Assembly: GCF_963675165.1 (NCBI RefSeq)
Contig: NC_087379.1
Span: 5,659,442 to 5,723,441 of the forward strand
Origin: Halichondria panicea
Lineage: Eukaryota > Porifera > Demospongiae > Suberitida > Halichondriidae
Reading direction: 5' to 3'
Length of the DNA: 64,000 bases
The notes beneath the pieces were generated by a model. It was not told the origin of the DNA and made no database searches. It was given only the letters and a program-made list of their open reading frames with translations. The position numbers and the translations under genes were made by a program. Of the stretch, positions 43,964 to 55,685 are shown piece by piece. Position 1 is the stretch's first letter, and every line of letters starts with the position of its first letter.

Positions 43964-44916
43964 TACCGTATAATCTGGTTAATAAGCGCACATCAACTAA
44001 TAGGCGCATACTGGTTAGCAGACCAAGAGCCTTGATAGAAGGCACATGGTTTCTGCACAGTTCTCTGCCCAACAACTGGTCTCCACACTTCTTTATAGAT
44101 GTTAAGTCTCTTTCACTATCGGTAGCTGTGTTACTGCTGTCATGCAGATATGACAATAGACCTCTTGCAGACAAACGATCGAGCTAGCTAATGGAGATTT
44201 GAAACGTCATAGGCGTGGTTAATTTCTATAACCCTTTCCCGTTCAGCCACACACAATCTCGACACAATCTGGAACAGTTCCATCACTTTAGTTTGCATCT
44301 GAGCCCAACCCACCAAATTAGCTTGATGTTATCTCCGCCCCCAATGAAGTTGCTATGGCTTGTAGAGATGGGCGTGGGTCAATGGCTGTGCACAAACTAA
44401 CCATCGATTTTATGCCTTGCTGCTGCCTCGATGGAAGTATGTGTAGCCTTTAAAAGCTGCACTCTGGTCAACTAAGCTGCTTAGCAAGCATGTAGACTAT
44501 TGTAGAGCTTGTGTCCACTTGTGAAGTGCCTGTGTACACAAATTAATGGCTTGCTGCTTCCTCTTCGAAAATATTCTATGGCTACCAAGATAGTCCAGAG
44601 GGTCTACCAATGGATACTACTCAGTCCTACATGCTGTATAGCTTGTTTTAAACTTCTTTTTTTTTTTTTAAGTGTCCTAATTGAACAGCTCAGCAGAACT
44701 TCAAAGGATAATGGCATTCATGATACTATCCAATCTGCCACAGAATCCAATATCATGCAATATTCACAAGTTGATAGCACGCTCCCTCCCAGATTGTTGT
44801 TGTAAAATTTACAACAATTTGACCGGTAAAGGGATAAGCGCACCTGGATAATAGGCGCATAGAGGTCTGCTCTTTTCCCTATAGGCGCATGTGCTTACTA
44901 ACCAGATTATACGGTA
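43964..44916. mobile_element. Element with TACCGTATAATCTGG ends
   Basis: Left TACCGTATAATCTGGTTAAT and right TAACCAGATTATACGGTA are inverted; subterminal AATAAGCGCA / ATAGGCGCAT motifs repeat near both ends. 953 bases, no recognisable protein. It belongs to the TACCGTA-type group. Confidence 0.75.
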
Positions 44917-45984
44917 GTCATAGTCCCAAGTAACAAACTGGTCAAAAACTTATACATGTAGTGTAAAGGTTTGTTGCGCTTCTACCATGTTTTGGTATAA
45001 GTATGTGATACTACATTGTACGTCACTCCTGAACCAAATTTAAGTGGATGCGTATATTTAGTAGTTAATTAGTTAATGAAAGCACCACGGGTGCTGATGC
45101 CTCGGTGGAGGTGTCAAAGCTACATTAGACGTCACTGTTGTACTGTTCACCGTGCAACAGTGACAGCTTGTGATTCTAAAGCTACATAACATAAATTAGC
45201 AATAGTTTTACACATTATATATCACGATAAACATTAATTTTTTGCATTAATTAATTTTGCTGCAATGCAGGCAGAGAAACTCAAAGAGTGCTTTTATACA
45301 CACATTATATGCAGAGCCGTAGATAGTCTAGGTTTACAGGGGTGGCAAAATACAGCTGAAATGAAAAACTGTTTTGATATAATTATATCCTCTAAGTATA
45401 GCAGTTCATGGCAACTTGTAACTTGCTGTGGCACCAACTTAGCTATTATTCATGAAGCAACTAAAAAGAGGTAGCTTGAGCTAATAAGGTGCTCCTGCTG
45501 CCCAGTGGCGTAGTAGAGCTCTGAATTGTACCTAAAAAAAAGGTAATCACACGGGAAGGAGGCAACACCCCCGCAAAATGTTTAACCGGAAACCACACCC
45601 AATAATTATCACGTAGAAGGCAGGTAATTGGCTAGTTGGGCGGAGTATCAGTTTTTGACATCAGGGGGGCTTAGAAAGGTCTGTATCGAATTTGCAATGT
45701 ATCATTGTTTATAAAGTCGCCATGATAGTCTTACCCATTGTTGTTTTATATGCATGTAACTGTAGTAGACACGGTTTTGTAGATATACATACCAGGTTTC
45801 GAATGCTCAATTGCAAAGGACAAACAAGACTGATTGCGTTTCCAACTATTACCAAATTGCTGCGCATGCTTTCCACTTTGTGAGTCGTTGTTTGCGATGT
45901 ATGCAAAGGAAAACTGGCAATTTGCAATTGAAAGAGTATCGAATTTGAAACTCGGTATCTGTACTAAATTTTAAGAATCAAATT
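44917..45984. other. Former LSG1 intron sequence; no gene
   Basis: AAAGCACCACGGGTGCTGATG at 45078 and GCAGAGAAACTCAAAGAGTG at 45269 match LSG1 intron 8 (4498 and 4800). Reading frames of up to 72 codons near 45700-45930 lack any family resemblance. Confidence 0.45.
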
Positions 45985-46695
45985 CCAAACAATAGCAGGT
46001 CATAATAATTCAGCCACTCACCATGCATTCCCCCATTGTGGTGAGTGTATCTGACTGACAGACAGCAGTAGTTCAACCAGATATTCGTGGTTGAGCAATA
46101 TTAATTTTAGTTGCTAAAGGTGGTCAATGATCGCTGGTAATATTCGTACTCTGGGATTCAACCACGAAATATTTGCCCCCCCCCCCGAAATTAACCCGCT
46201 ATACGGTACAGAAAGCACTGCATGGTTACATGTAGTTAGTACAATACGTACAAAATGCTTTTGGTTTCATGCTGCTCTATATACGTTGCAAGATTTGTTT
46301 TCATCTACAGCCGCATATTCTCGATTCGGATTCCAGCAATGGCACTGGGACTTAAACAGTTCGTTTAGATGCTCGGTTTCCATAGTGACCCAAGCTTGCC
46401 TGCATGCATTGGATAATATTTTATCAATGTAGCATAAATACTGAGTCAAACATTCATTACAGAGTTTTAAAAAATGATGTAGGTGCGTTGAACAAATTGC
46501 GTAGAGTTAGAGGTACTTTTGATTTATGCTAGACGGTATAACAGTGTACATGCAGCTAGCTTGAACTTATTTACAACGCAAATTGGGAGCTTCCAGCACC
46601 TTTTCAGGCTTTTCTTCGATTTCTGTTTTTGCCCAGACTAGGCTTCCACCTCTCTCTCAGTCTCTTCCACACTGGCTCATGACCACAGAGCTCAG
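45985..46695 (-). pseudogene. LSG1: LSG1 5' exons (8, 7 and 1), decayed
   Basis: 45985-46080 matches exon 8 and its donor flank (AATAGCAGGTCATAATAATTC, then GACTGACAGACAGCAGTAGTT). About 46330-46405 matches part of exon 7 (complement includes ATGGAAACCGAGC and TAAACAGTTCG-type sequence). About 46595-46690 matches exon 1 and its start: the complement has the ATGAGCCAGTG start and a KKTEIEEK-like basic segment instead of GKKGG. Exons 2-6 are gone, and 46700-46810 still resembles the LSG1 upstream region. Together with 37742-38233 this frames transporter copy 5. Confidence 0.8.
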
Positions 46696-46889
46696 CAAAC
46701 TGACAGAATGCTAGCTAGCTAGATCTACTTAGCCAGCTTTACAGGCTAAGCAGAGATACATGTATACAAACACTACACATGGGTGAAGGTAATGCCCATG
46801 TGCAGTCCTAGTCTCGCGAGCCATTAGTGATTTTGCAGGTATGGCCCACGAGACTATTGCAGTCTCTCTTTTACCCACGCAGCCACTTG

Positions 46890-47966
46890 GCCGGTGTCAT
46901 AAAATTTTAGGCCCCCCCATGAGATTGGGCCCCCCCGGGCCTAGAATTTTAACATTTTAGGCCCCCTCTTAAAATTTTAGGCCCCCCATTAACAACGCAA
47001 CAGCGGTAACATTATATGACAGTGCATTCTCAAAATACACCAATACAGTCTTCTATGGTCTTCACAGTCTATGCAGTGCCAGTTACTGAATGCAGCTCTC
47101 CTCACACACACACATTTCATGCATGTACAGTAGTATACCACTGGTCTCACAGCCATCAGATTCACACTGCACCATGTCATTCTATGAATCAGGCCTCATG
47201 CAGCACAAAGCACATAGGTGCCAACTGTCCCGAATTGGTCAGGACTGTCCAAGATTACCCTTGTCCCGAAAGGAAACTGCTATTGTGATTCCACCATGAT
47301 ACAACAGTTTCTCTTGACTTCTATCTGTGATTCCACATTACTTGAGAGCTCAGCCAGTGATGCTATTGGAGCATCCCCACAACAATTTACATCTTCTATG
47401 TATAGGAAAACATGGAGGAAGATATGAATTGTTGTCTTTGCACTGAAATTGTGTGTTTTATACTTTTTTGTCCTGAAATTTGGCTGAGAAAGTAAGCACG
47501 AAGTTGCAAATAATTATTATGGCGATAGCTATGCAACAACATCGATTGTCTTACAGGCAGATCCAACATTGCAGAGCTGCATCAAAGCATTTAACTCTTA
47601 TAGGTAAAGCATAAGTAACTTGAAAGGTAAATTTTCCTTCACTTTGAATTCCATGATAGAATAATAATGCAAACATTTTTGCTACTTTGATACAGAGTCT
47701 TTGCATGCAGTCTCTTTGATGCTTTGTCAACTAATAGAGCTAACCTTACCATATTATTATATCTCTTTGACTTCGTTCTATCTTGCAGAAAAGGATAGCA
47801 GAAGAGGGGGGCCTAATCTCACAGTGGGGGGCCTAGAATGTTAACAGTTTGGACCCCCTGGGGGGCCTAAACTGTTAACATTCTAGGCCCGGGGGCCCCA
47901 AAATTTTAAAATTCTAGGCCCGGGGGGGCCTAAACATGGGGGGGCCCAAAATTTTATGACACCGGC
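46890..47966. mobile_element. Element with GCCGGTGTCATAAAATTTT ends and G/C-run repeats
   Basis: Inverted ends GCCGGTGTCATAAAATTTT at 46890 and its complement ending 47966. Both subterminal regions are arrays of GGCCCCCC / CTAGAATTTTAACA motifs, in inverse order left and right. The interior (about 47000-47770) has no recognised protein. I found no clear target duplication. It stops about 40 bases before the PTCD1-like coding exon. Confidence 0.75.
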
Positions 47967-48004
47967 TACAAAAAAGTAGAAGATGTTATTCCTTTGCTCG
48001 CTCC

Positions 48005-51000
48005 TTGTTAAAAATATTGGCAGCAGTCTTGAGGACATTATCACTTTGCAATAAACTCAGTAGCAAGTCATTCACTGCTGAAGACAGATCAACTGATCCA
48101 AACACATACAAAAGAGGAAGGAATGATGAGGATCGTGAAAATCATAAGTGGACCAAAAGCCCATACAAAATCAAGCAGCTCCGTTTTTCAAGACACATAG
48201 TTAACCTGGTGCACAAGGGGAAGGTTTCCGAGGCCGCTGAAGTGTTTGAGTCGATGAGAGGCAACAAAGTGAAGGCAGATGCCGTCGTATACAACTCTCT
48301 CATTGCAGGCTACGGGAGATCGGGGAACGTCGAGGCTAGCTTCAGAGTCTTCAACCAGGTAAGTAAATAGTATTTATAGATACGACATTGCATTTATAGC
48401 TGCTACTGTTTTACTGTTTGAATGAAAACTTTCTCTCATTCACAGATGAAGAAGCATGGACTAGTGCCGACTGACCACACCTACACCAGCATGTTGTCAG
48501 CCTGTGCAGAGGCCGGTACAAAGGCAAACGAAATCCTCACTAAGGTTGAGAGTGAAATAGAGAGAAGAGGAGTTCGTCTAAACACCATCGCAACCAACGC
48601 CCACATTAATGCATTGGCCTCGTGCCGGCAACAAGAACACGCCCTCAAGGCTTATCTGGACACGATAAAGACAGGCACCACACCAGACCTGCACACCTAT
48701 AGTAGTCTACTGCAGGCCAGCGCTAAGGACAGAGTGGAAGGTATGGTCATAGCACAAAGAGTGTGGGAGGAAATGATAGCCACTGGACATCAACTGGACC
48801 TGTACAATTTCAACCTCCTCCTACAGTGTTTGAGAGATGCTGGTTTAGAAGGCACTCGATCAAACGATTGTGAAGAGCTGATATGTGTACCTGCAGTTAA
48901 AATACCATCAGATTTGCAACGAAGTTCGACCGTTATTGCAGACTCTTCTTCTCAGGACGAAGTTCGTTTATCCTCACCGTCAATCAATGTCAAACAAACA
49001 GGAAGTTTTGAAGTGTTCCTTTCTAAGACTGAATCACTCACTGTAAGTCTTGGCTCAGTAGCAACTAAAGGAGTCAGTAGCAGCTCAATAAGATGGCTGG
49101 ATCGATTTGGAATTGAAATCCTGTTTGAAAGTTTGAAGACTTTGAATCTAAAGCCAGATATTCGAATGTTTCACCTTCTCCTACAATTAATGCTATCTCC
49201 AAATGACGTGCTGAGTCGATCACAGGAGTGTGGAGTGAAGCCTGATGCAAGGGCTCTGGTGGCGGCCATTCGAGTACAGGCGAAGCTGGGGAACATGACC
49301 GGAGCTAAGGTGAGTGGGTAACACAATGTGTGTAGATTGTGTTAGTTTTGTGCATGATGGTGATGGAAGCTTAATACATAAACTTGAGACGTCATTACAT
49401 CTACGTGTGTGTAGCAATTTTACTGCTCAATGTCCACAGGCTATTTTGAGCTACTCTCATTCCATGGGTGTGGACATGGGTCAGTTTGGCTACCAGGCTG
49501 TGGCCAACTCCTGTGTGAGACAAGAGGAAGGCCTAGAACTACTGGCAGAAATGAAGGTGACCCGCTATAGACTAATAGAGCTATCCAACAGCTTCACCCT
49601 AGGTTATCCTGTAGTTATGACACTTGGTAGCTATAATTATAGAGCTATCCATTACAGAGTTAGGTGGCTAATTATAACTATGCTGCTTTGCTATAATTAT
49701 TAGCTATAACATTGTTTTTGTTTTGGGTCTTTTGCAGGCCGTTGATTTGGTACCAAACGAGCATGTATTCGAGACACTGATTGGGAATGCAGCGAGAAGC
49801 AGGAACTTTGTATACCTCACCGCACTGATCAAGAAGATGAGGCACTTTGAGGTGTTGCCTAGATCGAAACACTGGACGCTGCCGCAAATCAGAAACCAAA
49901 GGTACACTGGGACAATGGTAGTGTGTACATATCACAGGGGAGAAGTGAATAGAAGCATGATACAATAATGCTTGTGAAGGCCCTTTTTCCTCGGGAGTTA
50001 TACAGGATTTTAATAGAGGGGGTAAATAATGCGCACTGAGTGTGTCGCCAGTTAGGGGGACCCAGGGGCATGCCCCCCTAGCTGGAAGTTAATTAGGTGA
50101 TCTCTGTGGGGTTTGGGGTTGCCTCAGTTAGTACCTGAATAATTGTAGGGGCGAGGGGGGTTTTGTGGACTTTTCTTTTTAGCAACGATAATGGTCAATT
50201 GTTTGCACCAATGCAATGTAAATTTAATACCGTATAGCGGGAAGTGCAAAATTTGGCGTTTTGAGGGCAGAGCAGTTAACGTGACTTTCACATGCAACAT
50301 TTTTGGGGTGTGTGGTTTCCTGGCATTGAACTATGATTATTACAATCACAAAACATTTCTTCTGAGGGGTCTTGAGCCAAATAGCAAAAAGTCGCACCCA
50401 CAAACATTTCCTACTACAGTAGACTCTCGTTAATCCGGCCACCCTTGGGACCATGCAGCTTGGCCGGAATAGCGAGGTGGCCGTACTTCAGATAATTAGC
50501 CTCGGCTTAAAAAAGACCTTACCTCGAATCTAATCACTGATTTGCAGTTCTTGTCTCGAGGATAATGAATCATTCTGCTCTCTATTTAAGTGTAATCCAA
50601 TTTTATTTACTAAACCACACCCAAAACATCATATCCGGCCGTAATACACATATAAAATTACATTGAAAACGTTATTTGGGACAGCCAGCACTGGCCGGTA
50701 AACGGAATAGCGAGTGGCCGTACTTCAGGGTGAGTTTTGTGCAGTAAACATAGAGGTAGCATTCCGTGCCAAACCAAATGGCCGGTATATCGAGGTGGCC
50801 GTACTTCAGAGAGCCGGAATAGCGAGAGTCTACTGTATACGGTATTTTAAAGAGATCTTGGGTATAGTTGTACATGTATAACATACGTATTCCCCATTCC
50901 CTGCATGCAGAGTGTGTACGTGTTGAGACAACTAAATGGGTTCAAAGGTTACTACAGTATCTGGAAGGAGATGATGGTCGGCTCCAAAGTAATGATGAAA

Positions 51001-51018
51001 CGTACTGATTATCATTAA
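48005..51018 (+). CDS. PTCD1: Pentatricopeptide repeat protein, PTCD1-like
   Basis: Exons 48005-48358, 48446-49309, 49440-49556, 49738-49917 and probably 50911-51018; all GT-AG and phase 0, about 540 aa. PPR repeats are clear: ADAVVYNSLIAGYGRSGNVE, PTDHTYTSMLSACAEAG, LDLYNFNLLLQCLRDAGLEG, and later VPNEHVFETLIGNAARS. The family binds mitochondrial RNA and affects leucine tRNAs and 16S rRNA/ribosome assembly. The 5' end is uncertain: the frame is open upstream of 48005, where the first codon used is TTG, and there is no in-frame ATG between the transposon end at 47966 and residue 80 or so. KILAAVLRTLSLCNKLSSKS looks like part of a mitochondrial presequence. The last exon (RQLNGFKGYYSIWKEMM) is assigned from phase and splice signals only, across an intron containing a MITE. 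Confidence 0.75.
50417..50835. mobile_element. Tigger/pogo-like MITE in the last PTCD1 intron
   Basis: CAGTAGACTCTCGTTAATCC at the left, its complement GAGAGTCTACTG at the right, TA on both sides. About 90% identical by eye to 3059-3488. Confidence 0.85.
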
Positions 51019-52732
51019 ATGAACTCGTTATGTCTCATCATGTATTGTCAATTCAGTTTCATTCAAGCATATGTGTATCAATTTTGACATTGGAGCAAAG
51101 TTTGCCAATAATGAGCACAAATTAATGATATTATATAAATCGGTGGTGATCGAAGGACTGATTCTAGAGATGCATAACACACACACATGCATAACACACA
51201 CACAGCTGCACAACACTAACAATGAACTCCTAACAAGTTGAGCACTGGCTACTTCCAGAGAGATTTTAGCATTTTCTTGGCTGATAGTCTTGAGAGAACG
51301 AGAGTGGCTACGAACATGCCCACCACCACTGCACTGATGAGAGTGTAGTCAAAGTCCTCGGCTAGGAGATCAAATTGATTGGACGGAGTCACTCGAGTGT
51401 AGTAGAGATCTGTACAGTGTGGGTGTGGGTGTGGGGAGGTTAGGTGAAAGTATAAGTTTCACTATTATATTATATACGTAAGAGTACTGAACGTTTTATT
51501 GCAGTGTATAACAGTAGGATATTGTTTTGCTATACAATTATAGCATAGTGCTTGTCTAAGCAGTTTTCTGTAACAGTGTTTCGCTCACCAAGTCCACAGA
51601 CAAACAGTAGACAGGTGGACTCAAGCCCACTGGGTGTAGCGTAAATTTCTCGTATCCTCGCAACGGTGCGGTTGTAGTTGACGAAGCTAAGAGGGTTGAA
51701 TGGAATCTCGGGATGGTAGGGAGGAGTCCCGTCCTCCCTGCATGGAGGGAGAATAAGAATAGATAATAGAGCGCATACTGTAACTAGAAGCCTACAGAAG
51801 CTCTTAGTTACACTGTTAAGCAGTTACACCCACACAATGCACCATGTAACACCACCGAGGCATAATTAAAGGCTTCACACACAGAGTCAACCAGCAAGTC
51901 ACTCACTTCATTTGGTCAGTGATCTCCAGTTCTCTGCGATGGTTCAGTAGAGACTTGGGCATGATCACCACTCGACCAGACGCAAGACCAACTGCAGAGG
52001 AGGGAGAGAAGCACCAGTTATTAGCACTAGATAACACTTAGCAACAGAAAGCTTTATGCACTCTTTCAGCAAATGCTCCACAAAAAGCTTTGCATGATGA
52101 TAATGCATTAGTTTTGTGCATGTATTGTACAGCTATGTTAGTATTATAACTATACAGACACGGCATGTACATGTAGTACTGACAGTACAGTGTACTAAAG
52201 TCTATACGGGATTAGGTAGGTACTCACAAATAACTCCCTTGTAAGTGATTCCCCTGAGAGTTTGTGTGGTTGTGAGGGTGGTAATGGTGGTGGGAAGAGT
52301 GTAGGCCTGTGACATGACAGCGGGAGTGGGGGGAGGGGCCAGCGACGACCAAACAGTGCTATAGGGAAGAGAAATTGTAGTCAACACATTGATAGCACTT
52401 CACAAATAAGTCGGTGCATACTGCTATGAGTGACGAACATGCAGCATCATGTGACGTACTGTGATTGGTTGGTGTGTATTTCGTAGAGCTCTAGAACCAC
52501 TAATTCATGGCGACGCTGCTTGCTGTTGAAGAACTCATACTGTAAGAGGAGGCAACAAAGATAACTATAGAATGCAGCTAACAATGAATGTAATAACAAT
52601 ACTACACTGTAAAATATGCATACTAAAGTCTTGTATTGAGTTTGACCTTCATAAATGTTGTCATAACTCGGTCATACTTCGCTGAAATTTAAAGTTCACC
52701 TATCTATAATTATGCTTTAGAGTAGCCTCGAT

Positions 52733-53337
52733 TCCAGGCCAATCTTCCTCAAAGAGAAGGCCTGGTATCAACTGTTTGCGCATGCGCTATCTATTACCCA
52801 GAAACTGGGTAATTTGGATAACATCGTATAATGATGTAATAACATAACAGTAAAACAATGACGTCACAACGAACAGAAGTGGATTGAAGAAAGTAGATAG
52901 AAGTTCGATTGTGAAGGTTTTTAGCCTATCTGATAGCATTTCTAATAGCTAGCCTTAGCCTGTTATGTTAACAAAAGACTCACAGCCTGCAACAGTGTGG
53001 ATGACAATCGTCTGAACAGAGTGAAGGCTGACAATAGCCTATACGGACAGGCCACGCCCATCTGCTACTAACCTTGGTGAAAGTCTACATGTAGAATCTA
53101 TCAGAAAGAAATAGCTGCTGTAACCAAACGTACTACAGCTCTGTCTCTAGCTAGCTAGCTATGTAGCTCTGTGTATGACTTTAATATTATGAATTTGTAT
53201 TCTTTGTCTGTACACTTATTCAGGATATTTTTTCTGGTAAAATTTATGAAACTTTACGGGGAAATTGTCCAATAATTTTGCGCATGCGCTAGCAGTCAGT
53301 AGCAGGCCTCCTTGTTGAGGCCTTGTGAAGGAGGCTA
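52733..53337. mobile_element. Non-autonomous element, TAGCCTCG ends, in EMC1 intron
   Basis: TAGCCTCGATTCCAGGCC at the left and CCTTGTGAAGGAGGCTA at the right. The 9-base repeat GCTTTAGAG flanks it (52724-52732 and 53338-53346). It retains GCGCATGCGC near both ends like the 5.3-kb element. Non-coding. Confidence 0.75.
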
Positions 53338-53643
53338 GCTTTAGAGCTGATAAGCGAGTGAAAATGAAAAACATTTGAAGCACCTGTTGCAAAGATAACA
53401 GAAACGGTACAAAAAGATAACTCACAACAACCCAGTTCTCGGAGTGAGCCATGTGCACCGGGGCCCCAGGGCATTCTTGTGAGAGGTGTGGTAGATGATG
53501 GCCCCAGTGATACTGTCTATCAGGTACACTGTCACTAGAGGTTTGGTCCAGTCTGTGGACTCTGTGACCACACCCACCAGATTAGGGTTGAGATACTTGT
53601 ACTGTACGTTGCTGACGTGCTCTGCAGAACAGCGACGTTACAT

Positions 53644-53681
53644 CATAGATAATAGAGCACAGAAATTCTCTATTATCTATG
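53644..53681. mobile_element. 38-base minimal P-type element
   Basis: CATAGATAATAGAG, ten unpaired bases, then CTCTATTATCTATG: two 14-base inverted ends and almost nothing between. GTTACAT flanks it on both sides (53637-53643, 53682-53688). End sequence and 7-base duplication match the larger P-type elements at 32567 and 38781. Confidence 0.8.
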
Positions 53682-54411
53682 GTTACATGTATACTTGTAT
53701 ATACACACACAGCTAATGAGAAATACGTACATAGTACAGGTGTGTAGACAATGAACAGTTTTCGTATATACTTTTCGTACACCATACAATGTAGGCATAC
53801 TGTACCAATACTTAATGTGCATGCAAAGAATTGCCAGAACCAAAAATAAAAAATGTTAAGTATTGTAAAAACTAGAACCACAGACACACATACAAACCAG
53901 CTCACCATACGCCTTCTTTCCCATCACAGCTGCTATCTGCTCATTCAGAAATAAATTCAATCAATCACACACTCTGCAAGTTTTTTACTTACCTTTCCGT
54001 TTGCTGTGGTAACTAAGATAAGCTTGCGAGCGATCTCTGACAAGTGAGGTCCGTCATATTGTAGTAAGCTGGCTACCTCCTTGTTCAGGTTCATCAGAAA
54101 CTTCTTCAGCGACACAGGGGGGAGGGGGGGAGAGGGGTAATTACTAAGGTAAGGGCCACACACACACCTACAGTAACACCACCCCCTCACATTGGCAAGA
54201 GCCACAAGCACACACACGCCTACACCACCCCCTCACCTTGGAAAGGGTGAATTGAACCTGCGATCTGAGGGTGGCCACTTTGAGAGGGTTGACTTTAGAT
54301 TTGGTCATCTCTACAAAGCTCTCGATCTTCTCTGACTGGCCAGCTGGTAAGTCTAACATCTCCACAGCAACTGCGGCTCCCAGGGCATCTTCCGAGCCCA
54401 CATTACACCAT

Positions 54412-55685
54412 CTGAAGAAGCACACACTCATCACCAATCACATACTCATCAATAGAGGACGGGGGCGTAGCCAGGATTTTAGGGAAGATATATACATGTA
54501 TACTGTATTTAATTGATTAAACGCCTGGGCGTTTATTTCCTAGCATCAATCTTAAGTCGTAGGAGTGGTGTTTCTCCTTCTATGTCCTCTCTGCCATCAT
54601 AAATAGTATCTATGCTGCCATTGTTTCAGCTGGTTCCACATGCTAATTCAGCTCAACCCACAGTGCCACACCCCATACATGGGCGATTATTTAAGAGGGA
54701 CGTTTATTGACAAAGACAGCTTTTATTATGGACGTTTAAACGAGATGGGCGTTTAACCAAGTAAATATGGTAGATGAAAGAGGGCGTGAAGCGCCGGATT
54801 TTTAGCCGCACAGTGCCGAAATTTTGTTGACTAGAAACTATGCATGTCTCTTATTAATGACGTCATAATTAACTTATGCCAAGCTGGCTTCAAATCGCTA
54901 GCATTTTATAGGTCCCGGGGGTCCCAAAATAAGGGGGGGCCTATAATCGCTTCTACACCAGTAAAGGATCACTTCAGGTGCAAATAATTATGTAGATATA
55001 CCTCGAAAAAAGTCGCGTGTAGCCAATGTGTGAGTTTAAGCTTCTTGTCCTAAACTTAAGGCATTCTAATTCCAGCGAAAAAGAGAAGTCTAAAGATGTT
55101 GCCTCTACATGTCTTAGCTTTTATACAACAACGAAGCTTTAACTCGAAATCTGCCACAATTAAAACTAATAACTTGTTGTGTGAAGGCTATCCATGCTGT
55201 AAACGCAGTGCTATGGCATCCGGGTAAGTAGACTCACATGTCACACACAGACAAACAAACAAACCAAAGTACTACCAGAAGCCCATAAATATGAGAAGGA
55301 GCGGCTGACTACGGGGATCACATTTCGTAAGTGGCTACGACCGCATTTCTATAATACAATGTAATTTATGAAGAGTCACTAAGTGGTTGAATCCCTACAT
55401 GTCTTATATGCAATACAGGGCTGTGGTTCGCAAGCACTTAGTCGCTTCCATAAAAGGAAACCAGCAATTACGAAACATGATCCCCGAATGTACGTTGAAG
55501 ACAGCCGCTCCTTCTCATATTTATGGGCTCCTGGTACTACTATACTCGTGGCCGCCCATGCACACCTCGGGTAACAAACAAACCAAACGACTACTATACC
55601 CGCTGGCCGCAGGTAATGAATTTATGCCATTGACTTTACATATAGCCTCAACATTACATGTTATGTATTAAAATTATGGGAGCTT
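54412..55685. other. No gene; inverted repeat at 55269-55540
   Basis: Between the EMC1-like and LSG1 copies. GTACTACCAGAAGCCCATAA ... GGAGCGGCTG (from 55269) is repeated in reverse complement ending 55540, arms of about 38 bases around a 195-base interior. Similarity to the first LSG1 copy begins at about 55645 (CCTCAACATTACATG), so the terminal LSG1 exon is not present here. Confidence 0.55.

Larger units (their letters stand above)
51249..54411 (-). pseudogene. EMC1: EMC1-like gene, partial and damaged
   Basis: Nine exons: 54411-54237, 54103-53993, 53936-53906, 53621-53426, 52539-52460, 52358-52228, 51991-51907, 51737-51589, 51409-51249. The C-terminal EMC1 domain is clear: YKYLNPNLVGVVTESTDW, MAHSENWVV, SKQRRHELVVLELYE, GLASGRVVMIPKSLL, PSGLESTCLLFVCGLD and the final membrane helix before SAKKMLKSLWK. 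EMC1 is a core subunit of the ER membrane protein complex. Problems: the N-terminal beta-propeller exons are absent from 54412 to the next gene; between LVTTANGK and AAVMGKKAYE some 150 residues expected in EMC1 are missing; and exon 53621-53426 is two bases too long for its phases, the shift falling at GGGGCCCC near 53460. It is therefore a truncated duplicate, unless the two bases are a sequencing error and an assembly gap hides the rest. Confidence 0.8.
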
